Assembly: GCA_900769885.1 (NCBI GenBank)
Contig: CAAGIG010000011.1
Location: forward strand, 1 to 14,931
Source: Rikenellaceae bacterium
Lineage (GTDB): Bacteria; Bacteroidota; Bacteroidia; Bacteroidales; UBA932
Length of the DNA stretch: 14,931 nucleotides
Reading direction: 5' to 3'
Shown: positions 1 to 6,059 of the stretch, in pieces
How positions within the stretch are numbered: position 1 is the first letter of the stretch
Layout: the number at the start of each line of letters is the position of its first letter
Made by a program: the position numbers and the translations under genes
Notes under the pieces: model-generated
The model's input: only the letters and a program-made list of their open reading frames with translations
Told to the model about the DNA's origin: nothing
The model's database searches: none

Positions 1-228
1 ATCAATGCAAATCACGCAAGTATGTAGAAATCAGAACAGTTGCCAACTCATTACCTCGTTCTTGAACTTTCCGCATAAACTTTTTATTCTTAGCGGATTA
101 TGAGATTATTCCAAATATAATTACTATCCTTTTTGCCCGATTTCTCACAAGATGTTGTGATACAGATTGATAGTAAAGAGAACAGAATAGTTATCGGACG
201 AAATGATAAGTGATTTGATTATAAAACA
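1..228. other. gene-poor stretch before the tRNA-Gln terminator
   Basis: No gene can be supported with confidence here. Three things are visible. On the minus strand a 24-codon ORF runs from ATG at 76-74 to TGA at 4-2, with a TATATTTG box (112-119, minus strand) about 36 nt upstream of its start. On the plus strand an open frame enters from the left edge and stops at TGA 63-65; its 20 codons could be the tail of a gene outside the window, but I recognise no family. Between 121 and 176 lie two nested inverted repeats. The two short frames overlap on opposite strands, so at most one is likely to be real. Confidence 0.4.
121..176. repeat. nested inverted repeats
   Basis: TTACTATC (121-128) is perfectly repeated in inverse as GATAGTAA (169-176). 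Inside it lies a second perfect dyad, TCACAA-GATG-TTGTGA (145-160). As RNA this could fold into an 8-bp outer stem, an asymmetric internal loop of 16 and 8 nt, and a 6-bp stem with a GATG tetraloop. No T-tract follows on either strand, so it does not look like an intrinsic terminator. Role unknown. Confidence 0.4.
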
Positions 229-260
229 AAAAGAGCGTTCCGGATTTGAAACGCTCTTTT
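229..260 (-). terminator. intrinsic terminator of tRNA-Gln
   Basis: On the minus strand an 11-bp perfect stem (AAAAGAGCGTT pairing with AACGCTCTTTT) closes a 10-nt loop and runs into a T-rich tail (CTCTTTTTGTTTT). It starts 3 nt past the tRNA 3' end. It would end the tRNA transcript and also any read-through from the nhaD-tadA-yqaA operon upstream, because no other terminator lies between yqaA and the tRNA. Confidence 0.8.
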
Positions 261-263
261 ATG

Positions 264-334
264 TTGACCTACCAGGATTCGAACCTAGACAGACAGAACC
301 AAAATCTGTAGTGCTACCGTTACACCATAGGTCA
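264..334 (-). tRNA. tRNA-Gln (anticodon UUG)
   Basis: This is a 71-nt tRNA on the minus strand. The 7-bp acceptor stem pairs TGACCTA (334-328) with TAGGTCA (271-265). The D arm is GTG...CAC with GG in the loop. The anticodon stem ACAGA/TCTGT encloses the loop TTTTGGT, giving anticodon TTG (glutamine, CAA/CAG codons). The T arm is CTAGG-TTCGAAT-CCTGG. The U1-A72 closing pair suits glutamine tRNAs. The discriminator base is A at 264 and the CCA tail is not encoded (CAT follows), so it would be added after transcription. The gene has its own promoter (346-376) and terminator (229-260). Confidence 0.95.
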
Positions 335-345
335 ATTTTGGACTG

Positions 346-376
346 CAAATATAGGGCTAATTTTTTAGATTCCAAA
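346..376 (-). promoter_or_regulatory. Bacteroidota-type promoter of tRNA-Gln
   Basis: On the minus strand TTTG (376-373), a 19-bp spacer and TATATTTG (353-346) match the Bacteroides consensus TTTG-N19-TAnnTTTG exactly. The expected transcript start is about 338-340, a few bases before the mature tRNA 5' end at 334. The -33 element lies 6 nt beyond the yqaA stop codon. It is the best promoter match in the window. Confidence 0.8.
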
Positions 377-381
377 ATTTT

Positions 382-843
382 TTAAATAAATGTAGGTAGT
401 TTGTCTCCAAAGATATAAAACAGAGCTATCCAGAAGGCAAATCTTACTGCTTTCCCGATGAGCATATAAATGCTGCTTTTGGTGAAGTCAACTTTGTAAA
501 ATCCCAATCCTATGGCAAAAATGTCTCCAACGAAGGGAAACCAGCTGCAAAATGCAACGAGTGCTCCGTATTTGTCTATCTTGGACTTTTGTTTGAGGAG
601 TTTTTCTTCAGAAATTCCAAACCACTTTTCAATCCATTCCCATTTTCCGCTTCTGCCAATCCAGTATGAGGTGAGTCCTCCGCTCCAGTTTCCTATTGTC
701 GCCACGATGAATGATGCAATGGGGTTTGCTCCTGCCAGAAGAATACCTACTATTAAGAAGTCGGATGAAAATGGGATAACGGTTGCAGCAAGGAATGTCC
801 CTATAAATAATCCGATCAGTCCCCAGTCTTGAAGAAATTCCAT
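382..843 (-). CDS. yqaA: YqaA-type DedA/VTT-family membrane protein
   Basis: A 153-residue integral membrane protein of the YqaA branch of the DedA/VTT (SNARE-associated) superfamily. Hydrophobic segments cover roughly residues 8-25, 28-60, 88-112 and 123-147. Between them is a basic and acidic loop (about 64-87) rich in W, K and E. Landmarks are the re-entrant-type segment with FLAATVIPFSSD near residue 17, the GNWSGGLTSYWIGR stretch near 51, and WFPFVGDIFAIGLGFYK near 101. The family is widely linked to membrane lipid or proton-gradient homeostasis, but the substrate of the YqaA branch is unknown. It is the last gene of the nhaD-tadA-yqaA operon; its ATG overlaps the tadA stop (TAATG), so translational coupling is likely. 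Length is usual for the branch. Confidence 0.85.
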   Translation of the reverse strand: MEFLQDWGLIGLFIGTFLAATVIPFSSDFLIVGILLAGANPIASFIVATIGNWSGGLTSYWIGRSGKWEWIEKWFGISEEKLLKQKSKIDKYGALVAFCSWFPFVGDIFAIGLGFYKVDFTKSSIYMLIGKAVRFAFWIALFYIFGDKLPTFI

Positions 844-1283
844 TATTTTCTGAGTGTTTTAAAAAAGTTGGAAACTATTTCGGAGCACTCTTTCTCCATA
901 ACTCCTTTAGTCACTTCTGTTTTGGGATGGAGTAGTGACGGGGAGAAAAGAGAATATCCTCTTTTGGAGTCGGAAGCTCCATAAACAACTCTTGCAATCT
1001 GTGACCACGCCAGAGCGGCCGCACACATCGGGCAAGGTTCAACGGTTACATATATTGTGCAGTCGTTGAGGTATTTCCCTCCGAGGAAGTTTGTGGCAGT
1101 GGTTATGGAGAGCATTTCAGCGTGAGCTGTCGTGTCTTTGAGTGTTTCGGTCAGGTTGTGTCCCCTAGCTATGATTTTGCCCTGACATACAATTACCGCT
1201 CCGATAGGAATTTCCCCTTCAGAGGCCCCTTTTCGGGCTTGCTCGAGAGCTTTGCCCATATAGTATTCGTCGTTGTATTGCAT
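843..1283 (-). CDS. tadA: tRNA-specific adenosine deaminase TadA
   Basis: A 146-residue cytidine/deoxycytidylate-deaminase-fold enzyme. The zinc site is complete: H54-A55-E56 (ligand His and proton-shuttle Glu) and P83-C84-P85-M86-C87 (two ligand Cys). Known TadA converts adenosine 34 to inosine in tRNA-Arg(ACG), so that one tRNA reads CGU, CGC and CGA. The N-terminal helix, the GEIPIGAV strand near residue 23, the N43 region and the R-V-V-Y-G-A strand near 98 all fit TadA rather than a guanine or cytosine deaminase, although general nucleoside deaminases are close relatives. The start and stop overlap the neighbouring genes by one base each (TAATG on both sides), so it lies firmly inside the nhaD operon. 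Length matches the family. Confidence 0.88.
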   Translation of the reverse strand: MQYNDEYYMGKALEQARKGASEGEIPIGAVIVCQGKIIARGHNLTETLKDTTAHAEMLSITTATNFLGGKYLNDCTIYVTVEPCPMCAAALAWSQIARVVYGASDSKRGYSLFSPSLLHPKTEVTKGVMEKECSEIVSNFFKTLRK

Positions 1284-2662
1284 TAGATGAAAAGCATAAG
1301 GATTAGTGCTCCGATAACGTATCCCAAGAAAATTATAGGGGTGAATTTCTTGAGGTAGTATCCGAACGAAATTTTCTCAATACCCATTACGGTAACCCCT
1401 GCCGCTGAGCCTATAATCAAAATGCTTCCCCCTGTTACACAGCAATATGCGAGCAGGGTCCAGAATGAACTGTCAGTCATATATGCTCCCACCTCAGCAA
1501 GTGGATACATTCCCATAGTGGCAGCTACAAGTGCCACATTGTCGAGGAATGAAGAGCATACTCCGAGAAGAAATGCGATGGCTCTATTATCGGAGAAGAG
1601 TGTGTTGAGTCCTTCTGACATAACTGTAAGGATGCCGATGGTGTCAAGTGCTTTGACAGACATCAAAATTCCTAGGAAGAAGAATATTGTGGAGATGTCA
1701 AGTTTTCCGAACAGGGTACTTACTTTGAGTCTCAATGCTTCAGGGTCATTGGAGCGGGCACTTTTCAAGTCTGTTATGATCCAAAGGACAACGAGTCCGA
1801 GCAGCACTCCCATAAAAGGAGGCAGTTCAAAAAGACTTTGGAGTACGGGGACAAGGACCAATGAGAGCATTCCGATTGTCAAAAGTGTTGTCTGGAATCG
1901 TGGTGTGATATATTCGGGGAGGGTGTTGCCTGAGAGTACCGGTCTTTCATTGATGTTCTCCCCCTTTTTGAACATAAAGGTGCTGATGCCCAATGGGACA
2001 ATCATCATTGCAAGTGCCGGAATTATAATATGTGTAATTTGATGCACTGCGCTCAGGTTTCCTCCGGTCCAAAGGAGCAGGGTGGTCACATCTCCGATCG
2101 GAGACCACGAGCCTCCTGCGTTGGCAGAAACAATTGTCATACAGGCATATATCAATGTATCTTTCTTTTCGGGGACAATCTTATTGATGACTGCTATCAT
2201 TACGATAACGGTGGCGAGATTGCCCAGCAGTGCTGACATAAAGAATGTTATGAATGAGAAAATCCAGAGGAGTTTTCTTTTGCTGTTGCTTTTAATCATT
2301 CTGGTTATAACAGAGAAAGAGCCGTGGGAGTCGAGCACTTCAATAATTGCCATAGAGGCCAGTACAAAGAACAATGTGGTGGCGACATCGCCCAGAGATT
2401 CGGTTATTGCAACTTCCAGAAATCTGGTTACCTGATCTGAGAATGAGAGTGATGCGAATTTTGGAAATCCTGCTATAAAGTTGTTGAAAAAGTGGGGAAG
2501 ATGTTCGGTGAATACCCCTCCTGCACTTAGAATTGTCAGTAGCCATAAAAGTATACACATTCCGACAGCTACTGCCGCTTTATTTATTTTAACAATGTCT
2601 TCCAATGCGATAAGAATCACTCCGATGACGAATAAAATCGCCATAATGTAAAAAACAGTCAT
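1283..2662 (-). CDS. nhaD: NhaD-type Na+/H+ antiporter
   Basis: A 459-residue inner-membrane protein with about 12 hydrophobic segments, of the ArsB/NhaD (IT) superfamily. Diagnostic NhaD motifs are present: GGSWSPIGDVTT at 183-194, LLGNLATVIV at about 145-154 and FLDNVALVAATMGMYPL at 372-388. NhaD antiporters expel Na+ (and Li+) in exchange for protons, supporting salt and alkali tolerance and Na+ circulation. The frame is open to an ATG at 2710 (475 residues). I chose the ATG at 2662 because the family begins with the hydrophobic stretch found there, and because the TATATTTG box (2696-2703) would place the transcript start near 2688, downstream of the longer start. It is first in the nhaD-tadA-yqaA operon and divergent from groS. 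Confidence 0.88.
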   Translation of the reverse strand: MTVFYIMAILFVIGVILIALEDIVKINKAAVAVGMCILLWLLTILSAGGVFTEHLPHFFNNFIAGFPKFASLSFSDQVTRFLEVAITESLGDVATTLFFVLASMAIIEVLDSHGSFSVITRMIKSNSKRKLLWIFSFITFFMSALLGNLATVIVMIAVINKIVPEKKDTLIYACMTIVSANAGGSWSPIGDVTTLLLWTGGNLSAVHQITHIIIPALAMMIVPLGISTFMFKKGENINERPVLSGNTLPEYITPRFQTTLLTIGMLSLVLVPVLQSLFELPPFMGVLLGLVVLWIITDLKSARSNDPEALRLKVSTLFGKLDISTIFFFLGILMSVKALDTIGILTVMSEGLNTLFSDNRAIAFLLGVCSSFLDNVALVAATMGMYPLAEVGAYMTDSSFWTLLAYCCVTGGSILIIGSAAGVTVMGIEKISFGYYLKKFTPIIFLGYVIGALILMLFI

Positions 2663-2695
2663 ATTATTTCTTTTAAAATTTGTTGTACCCGAAGA

Positions 2696-2703
2696 CAAAT
2701 ATA
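2696..2703 (-). promoter_or_regulatory. -7 element of the nhaD operon
   Basis: TATATTTG on the minus strand matches the Bacteroidota -7 consensus TAnnTTTG. The transcript would start near 2688 and leave a leader of about 26 nt before ATG 2662. No TTTG lies at the standard 19-21 bp; the nearest is at 14 bp, so the -33 side is weak. The dyad 2705-2717 abuts it on the upstream side. Confidence 0.5.
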
Positions 2704-2704
2704 A

Positions 2705-2717
2705 TGACATTTTGTCA
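2705..2717. promoter_or_regulatory. 13-bp dyad between divergent nhaD and groS promoters
   Basis: TGACA-TTT-TGTCA is a perfect inverted repeat with a 3-bp centre. It lies directly upstream of the nhaD -7 box and covers the proposed groS -33 element (TTTG 2711-2714). Its place suits a regulator acting on one or both promoters. No known operator is recognised, and it does not resemble the CIRCE heat-shock element (TTAGCACTC and its inverse). It could be chance in AT-rich DNA. Confidence 0.3.
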
Positions 2718-2743
2718 CAAAGTATTTAGTGGCACTTATTTTG
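2711..2743 (+). promoter_or_regulatory. candidate groSL promoter
   Basis: TTTG (2711-2714), a 21-bp spacer and TTATTTTG (2736-2743) match the Bacteroides TTTG-N19-21-TAnnTTTG pattern with one mismatch in the -7 box. The transcript would start near 2750, giving a leader of about 43 nt before groS. No CIRCE element is present, so HrcA control of the usual form is not seen. Confidence 0.4.
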
Positions 2744-2792
2744 TTTATATTCCCAGCGTAAAATGATAATCGATAATTAAAATAATAAAGTT

Positions 2793-3062
2793 ATGAACAT
2801 TAGACCATTAGCAGATAGAGTGCTTGTAGAGCCAAAAGAGGCTGAAACCAGAACAGCAAGCGGTATTTTTATTCCAGACACAGCAAAAGAGAAACCTCAA
2901 CAAGGTACAGTAGTGGCAGTGGGAAATGGCAAAAAGGATGAGCCAATGGAGTTGAAAGTAGGTGATGTTGTTCTATATGGCAAATATGCAGGAACTGAAA
3001 TCAATGTAGATGGCAAAGACTACTTGATGATGCGTCAGTCAGATATTATGGCAATTATGTAA
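2793..3062 (+). CDS. groS: co-chaperonin GroES
   Basis: An 89-residue GroES/Cpn10 protein of slightly less than usual family length (about 90-97). It starts with the standard MNIRPLADRVLVEP strand. The mobile loop that docks on GroEL is at about residues 17-33, with the hydrophobic tripeptide I-F-I in SGIFIP. A VVAVGNGKK strand follows near 40, then the GDVVLYGKYAGTEI barrel segment near 57 and the C-terminal DYLMMRQSDIMAI strand. A heptamer caps the GroEL ring and closes the folding chamber in the cytoplasm. groL follows after 28 nt, the normal groSL operon. Confidence 0.97.
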   Translation: MNIRPLADRVLVEPKEAETRTASGIFIPDTAKEKPQQGTVVAVGNGKKDEPMELKVGDVVLYGKYAGTEINVDGKDYLMMRQSDIMAIM

Positions 3063-3090
3063 TTTGTAACATATTAAAATAGAATATATT

Positions 3091-4719
3091 ATGGCAAAAG
3101 AGATAAAATTCAATATGGAAGCACGCAACCTTATGAAAGAGGGTGCTGATGCTTTGGCAAATGCAGTTAAAGTGACACTTGGTCCCAAAGGACGCAATGT
3201 GGTCATCGATAGAAAATTCGGAGCTCCTCACGTGACAAAAGATGGTGTTTCTGTTGCAAAAGAGGTAGAATTGGAAGACCGTTTCCAAAATATGGGTGCC
3301 CAAATGGTTCGTGAGGTTGCTTCTAAAACCAACGATCAGGCGGGTGACGGTACTACTACAGCGACAGTTCTGGCACAAGCTATCATCAGTGTCGGTCTTA
3401 AAAATGTGACAGCAGGTGCCAATCCTATGGATTTGAAACGTGGTATTGACAAAGCTGTTGAAGTGGTTGTTGAGGACCTTAAAAAACAAACCCAGCAAAT
3501 CGGTGACGACCTTGCAAAAGTGGAGCAAATCGCTACTACCTCTGCAAACAATGATGCTTTCATCGGAAAACTTATTGCTGAGGCAATGGGCAAAGTGAAG
3601 AAAGAGGGTGTTATCACCGTAGAAGAGGCAAAAGGTACTCAAACTGAAGTGAAAGTGGTTGAGGGTATGCAATTTGACAGAGGATACATCTCTCCTTATT
3701 TTATGACAAATGCCGATAAAATGGAGACTGTGATGGATAACCCGAGAATCCTTATCACAGATAAGAAAATTGCTTCAATGAAAGATCTTCTTCCTATCCT
3801 TGAACCTATTGCAAGAGAAGGAAAATCTTTGTTGATTATCGCTGAAGATGTTGAGGGCGAGGCTCTTACAACATTGGTGGTGAACAGACTTCGTGGTACA
3901 TTGAAGGTTGCTGCAGTCAAAGCTCCCGGCTTTGGAGACCGTCGTAAAGAGATGTTGCAGGATATCGCAACTCTTACCGGTGGTCAGGTTATCTCTGAAG
4001 AGAGAGGATTTACCCTTGAAAGTGCTACTTTGGCAATGTTGGGTGAGGCTGATAAAGTTACCATCGATAAAGAAAATACCACTATCGTAAATGGTAAAGG
4101 TGACAAAGTGGCTATCGAAGAGAGAGTTGCTCAGATCCGTGCCCAAATCGAAAAAACAACTTCTGACTACGACCGTGAGAAACTTCAGGAGAGACTTGCT
4201 AAATTGGCAGGTGGTGTGGCAGTCCTTTATGTAGGTGCTGCATCTGAAGTGGAAATGAAAGAGAAGAAAGACAGAGTGGAAGATGCTTTGAATGCTACCC
4301 GCGCTGCTGTTGAAGAGGGTATTATCCCCGGTGGTGGTGTCGCTTTCATCCGTGCAATCGCTGCTCTTAAAGGTGTAAAAGCTGATAATGAAGATGAACA
4401 GACAGGTATCAATATCGTTGCAAAAGCAATTGAAGCTCCTCTTCGTGCAATTGTTGAAAATGCAGGAGTTGAAGGAAGTGTTGTTGTTCAAAAAGTTAAG
4501 GAAGGGGAAGGTGACTTCGGTTACAATGCCCGCACTGACAAATATGAACATTTGTTTGCAGCAGGAGTTATTGACCCTACCAAAGTTACCCGCGTAGCTC
4601 TTCAAAATGCAGCATCTGTGGCAGGAATGTTCTTGACAACCGAATGTGTATTGGCAGACAAAAAAGAAGAGATGCCTGCGATGCCTGCAATGAATCCCGG
4701 AATGGGTGGAATGATGTAA
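3091..4719 (+). CDS. groL: chaperonin GroEL
   Basis: A 542-residue Cpn60 of full family length, open from the MAKEIKFNMEARNLMKEGAD start to a flexible Met/Gly-rich tail ending in GMGGMM. The nucleotide-binding residues of the equatorial domain are in place: TLGPKGRNVV near 29, DGVSVAKEVEL near 51 and GDGTTTATVLAQ near 85. The apical domain carries the GYISPYFMTNAD stretch near 197. The C-terminal equatorial half has AAVEEGIIPGGG near 402. It forms the double seven-membered ring that folds cytosolic proteins with GroES and ATP. It shares its transcript with groS and is followed by a strong hairpin. All long frames on the opposite strand are shadows of this gene. Confidence 0.98.
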   Translation: MAKEIKFNMEARNLMKEGADALANAVKVTLGPKGRNVVIDRKFGAPHVTKDGVSVAKEVELEDRFQNMGAQMVREVASKTNDQAGDGTTTATVLAQAIISVGLKNVTAGANPMDLKRGIDKAVEVVVEDLKKQTQQIGDDLAKVEQIATTSANNDAFIGKLIAEAMGKVKKEGVITVEEAKGTQTEVKVVEGMQFDRGYISPYFMTNADKMETVMDNPRILITDKKIASMKDLLPILEPIAREGKSLLIIAEDVEGEALTTLVVNRLRGTLKVAAVKAPGFGDRRKEMLQDIATLTGGQVISEERGFTLESATLAMLGEADKVTIDKENTTIVNGKGDKVAIEERVAQIRAQIEKTTSDYDREKLQERLAKLAGGVAVLYVGAASEVEMKEKKDRVEDALNATRAAVEEGIIPGGGVAFIRAIAALKGVKADNEDEQTGINIVAKAIEAPLRAIVENAGVEGSVVVQKVKEGEGDFGYNARTDKYEHLFAAGVIDPTKVTRVALQNAASVAGMFLTTECVLADKKEEMPAMPAMNPGMGGMM

Positions 4720-4753
4720 CAGGAAGCATCAAAGTTTATATATATTCAATAGA

Positions 4754-4792
4754 AATACGCAGAACTTCGCAATTATGAAGATTCTGCGTATT
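4754..4792 (+). terminator. intrinsic terminator after groL
   Basis: AATACGCAGAA (4754-4764) pairs perfectly with TTCTGCGTATT (4782-4792). CTTC/GAAG extends the stem inside with one bulged A, around the loop GCAATTAT. The tail CTTTATATATTTG is only moderately T-rich and contains the possible -7 box of the next gene. Confidence 0.75.
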
Positions 4793-4797
4793 CTTTA

Positions 4798-4805
4798 TAT
4801 ATTTG
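4798..4805 (+). promoter_or_regulatory. -7 element for the lipoprotein pair
   Basis: TATATTTG matches the Bacteroidota -7 consensus and sits in the tail of the groL terminator. No TTTG is found 19-21 bp upstream. A start near 4812 would leave only about 7-13 nt before the candidate ATGs at 4819 and 4825. Confidence 0.4.
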
Positions 4806-4818
4806 CGGCAAAATTAGT

Positions 4819-5601
4819 ATGAGTATGAAAAATTTCTTTATTATTTTGGTGGCGACTGCGATGGTGTTGCCTTTTGCGGGATGTTCAAAACATTCTGATG
4901 AGATTGATAATAAGATTGTTACATTGACATTTGAGGGAGATTATTGGGATAGCCTTATCGATGATGTCCAATATGGCGGACCTCTGCTTTACGGTGATAT
5001 GGTAACGGGTACCGATTATAACTGGTACGACCAGGGGAACACTGAACTCGCTTCGGAACTATGTGATAATTACGGCAGTACCATTTATTGGAATGGAGGA
5101 CACGCCATATCTGATTTTGTCTATACAGACCTTGCTACTTGTGATTATACTCTCCAGTTGAGTGTCGCAAAATGTGATGAGAATGGCAATGGAGGACATA
5201 ACGGTTCAAAGAATTTCTGTGTCCATAACGGGTATTTGAGCGATTTTGCCATAACAACAGGTTATTTCTATTTCAAGGATGGAAAAGCGAGGGTTATTGA
5301 CCATTTGTATCTGACCAGTACCACTTATTATCAAAGTGAAGTGGGAAAAATTGTCACTTCTGCCGATTGGACCAAAATTATTGCAACAGGCTACGATGCC
5401 TCTTCAAATGTGACCGGTACTGCCGAATTCTATATTACCAAAGATGGTGTTACTGTCACTGACTGGACCAAATGGGAACTTTCATCAGTGGGAGCCGCTG
5501 TGAAGGTTACATTTAATTTTGACTCCTCGATGCGAAATGATTATGGTTTGGCGATCCCTGCCTATTTCGCGTACGACGATGTGGCGGTGGTTGTGGAATA
5601 G
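4819..5601 (+). CDS. DUF4465-family lipoprotein
   Basis: A 260-residue secreted lipoprotein. An N-terminal membrane segment ends in the lipobox PFAGC with Cys22 as lipidation site, followed by SKHSDE, whose charged residues would suit the Bacteroidota surface-export signal. From about residue 34 to the end it resembles DUF4465. It has a TLTFEGDYW start, a long aromatic and Asn/Gly-rich middle, a TSTTYY strand near 166 and a SADWTKIIATGYD strand near 181. A TAEFYI strand lies near 201, then DWTKWELSSVG near 215 and a closing AIPAYFAYDDV near 245. The fold is likely an all-beta, carbohydrate-binding-like sandwich, but no function is established. The start could equally be Met3 (4825). The partner gene lies 11 nt downstream, suggesting one transcript. 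Confidence 0.75.
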   Translation: MSMKNFFIILVATAMVLPFAGCSKHSDEIDNKIVTLTFEGDYWDSLIDDVQYGGPLLYGDMVTGTDYNWYDQGNTELASELCDNYGSTIYWNGGHAISDFVYTDLATCDYTLQLSVAKCDENGNGGHNGSKNFCVHNGYLSDFAITTGYFYFKDGKARVIDHLYLTSTTYYQSEVGKIVTSADWTKIIATGYDASSNVTGTAEFYITKDGVTVTDWTKWELSSVGAAVKVTFNFDSSMRNDYGLAIPAYFAYDDVAVVVE

Positions 5602-5612
5602 AAGTCGGCATT

Positions 5613-5978
5613 ATGAAAAAGATTATTTTACTTTCGTTGGCGCTAGTCGCTTTGGTAGTGACCTCTTGCGAGAAATATCCGGGAGATGACGATATGATGG
5701 GGAAATACGTCGGTAAGGAAAGTTTTTATGTCGCCTCTCAGATGGGATATGGTTTTATGGGTGAATGTGATGACTATTTTTACTATACCCGATATTCCGA
5801 AGATGAGGCCTGGACTCCTTTTTATTCTTATATTAAGGAGTTTGACTATGAGGAGGGTTACGAGTATCATATTACTGTAAGAGTTTATGAAGTACCTTCG
5901 GGGATTATGGATATAGGAAAATATCAGTACAAACTGCATAAAATAAACTCAAAGGTCCAAAAGGATTCGGATATATAG
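5613..5978 (+). CDS. small DUF4377-like lipoprotein
   Basis: A 121-residue lipoprotein. A hydrophobic signal peptide ends in the lipobox VVTSC with Cys19 lipidated, and acidic residues follow (EKYPGDDD). Residues about 60-115 match what I recall of DUF4377: a W-T-P-F-Y strand, then an I-K-E-F-D-Y-E-E-G-Y-E-Y turn, a hydrophobic VRVYEV strand, and Y-K-L-H-K-I-N-S-K near the end. Such domains occur in HslJ/META-like envelope proteins of unknown role. It follows the DUF4465 lipoprotein by 11 nt on the same strand and is closed by a strong terminator. The two probably act together at the cell surface (inference from proximity only). Confidence 0.7.
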   Translation: MKKIILLSLALVALVVTSCEKYPGDDDMMGKYVGKESFYVASQMGYGFMGECDDYFYYTRYSEDEAWTPFYSYIKEFDYEEGYEYHITVRVYEVPSGIMDIGKYQYKLHKINSKVQKDSDI

Positions 5979-5988
5979 AATAGAAAGC

Positions 5989-6030
5989 GCCCCGGAAAGC
6001 GATGCTCATAAATGAGACTCTTTCCGGGGC
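5989..6030. terminator. bidirectional terminator between the lipoprotein pair and the fucosidase
   Basis: GCCCCGGAAAG (5989-5999) pairs perfectly with CTTTCCGGGGC (6020-6030), and CTCAT/ATGAG extends the pairing near the loop. The plus-strand tail is ATTTTAG and the minus-strand tail is GCTTTCTATTCTAT. It lies between convergent genes and can serve both. Confidence 0.8.
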
Positions 6031-6059
6031 ATTTTAGTCAGATATTTAATGTTGTCTCT

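Noticed and set aside
38..48. AGTTG-C-CAACT dyad
   Set aside because: Too short, with no partner feature and within possible coding sequence; not distinguishable from chance.
3..65. Plus-strand open frame entering from the left edge and ending at TGA 63-65
   Set aside because: Only 20 codons are visible, no family is recognised, and it conflicts with the minus-strand frame; kept only as a remark in the description of 1-228.
203..385. 60-codon plus-strand frame across the tRNA-Gln gene
   Set aside because: It reads through the terminator hairpin and the whole tRNA gene, so it is not coding.
1422..2042. 206-codon plus-strand frame inside nhaD
   Set aside because: Opposite strand of a clearly conserved antiporter gene; no start context or family resemblance.
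2700..2792. Search for a CIRCE (HrcA) element upstream of groS
   Set aside because: Neither TTAGCACTC nor its inverse is present; the only dyad is the unrelated TGACA-TTT-TGTCA.
3055..3672. 205-codon open frame on the minus strand over the groS end and groL start
   Set aside because: Antisense shadow of groL, with the same Cys/Phe/Ser-rich composition and no recognisable motif.
3775..4605. 276-codon open frame on the minus strand inside groL
   Set aside because: It lies wholly within the highly conserved groL on the opposite strand, and its translation is a low-complexity mix of C, F, S and T typical of an antisense shadow.
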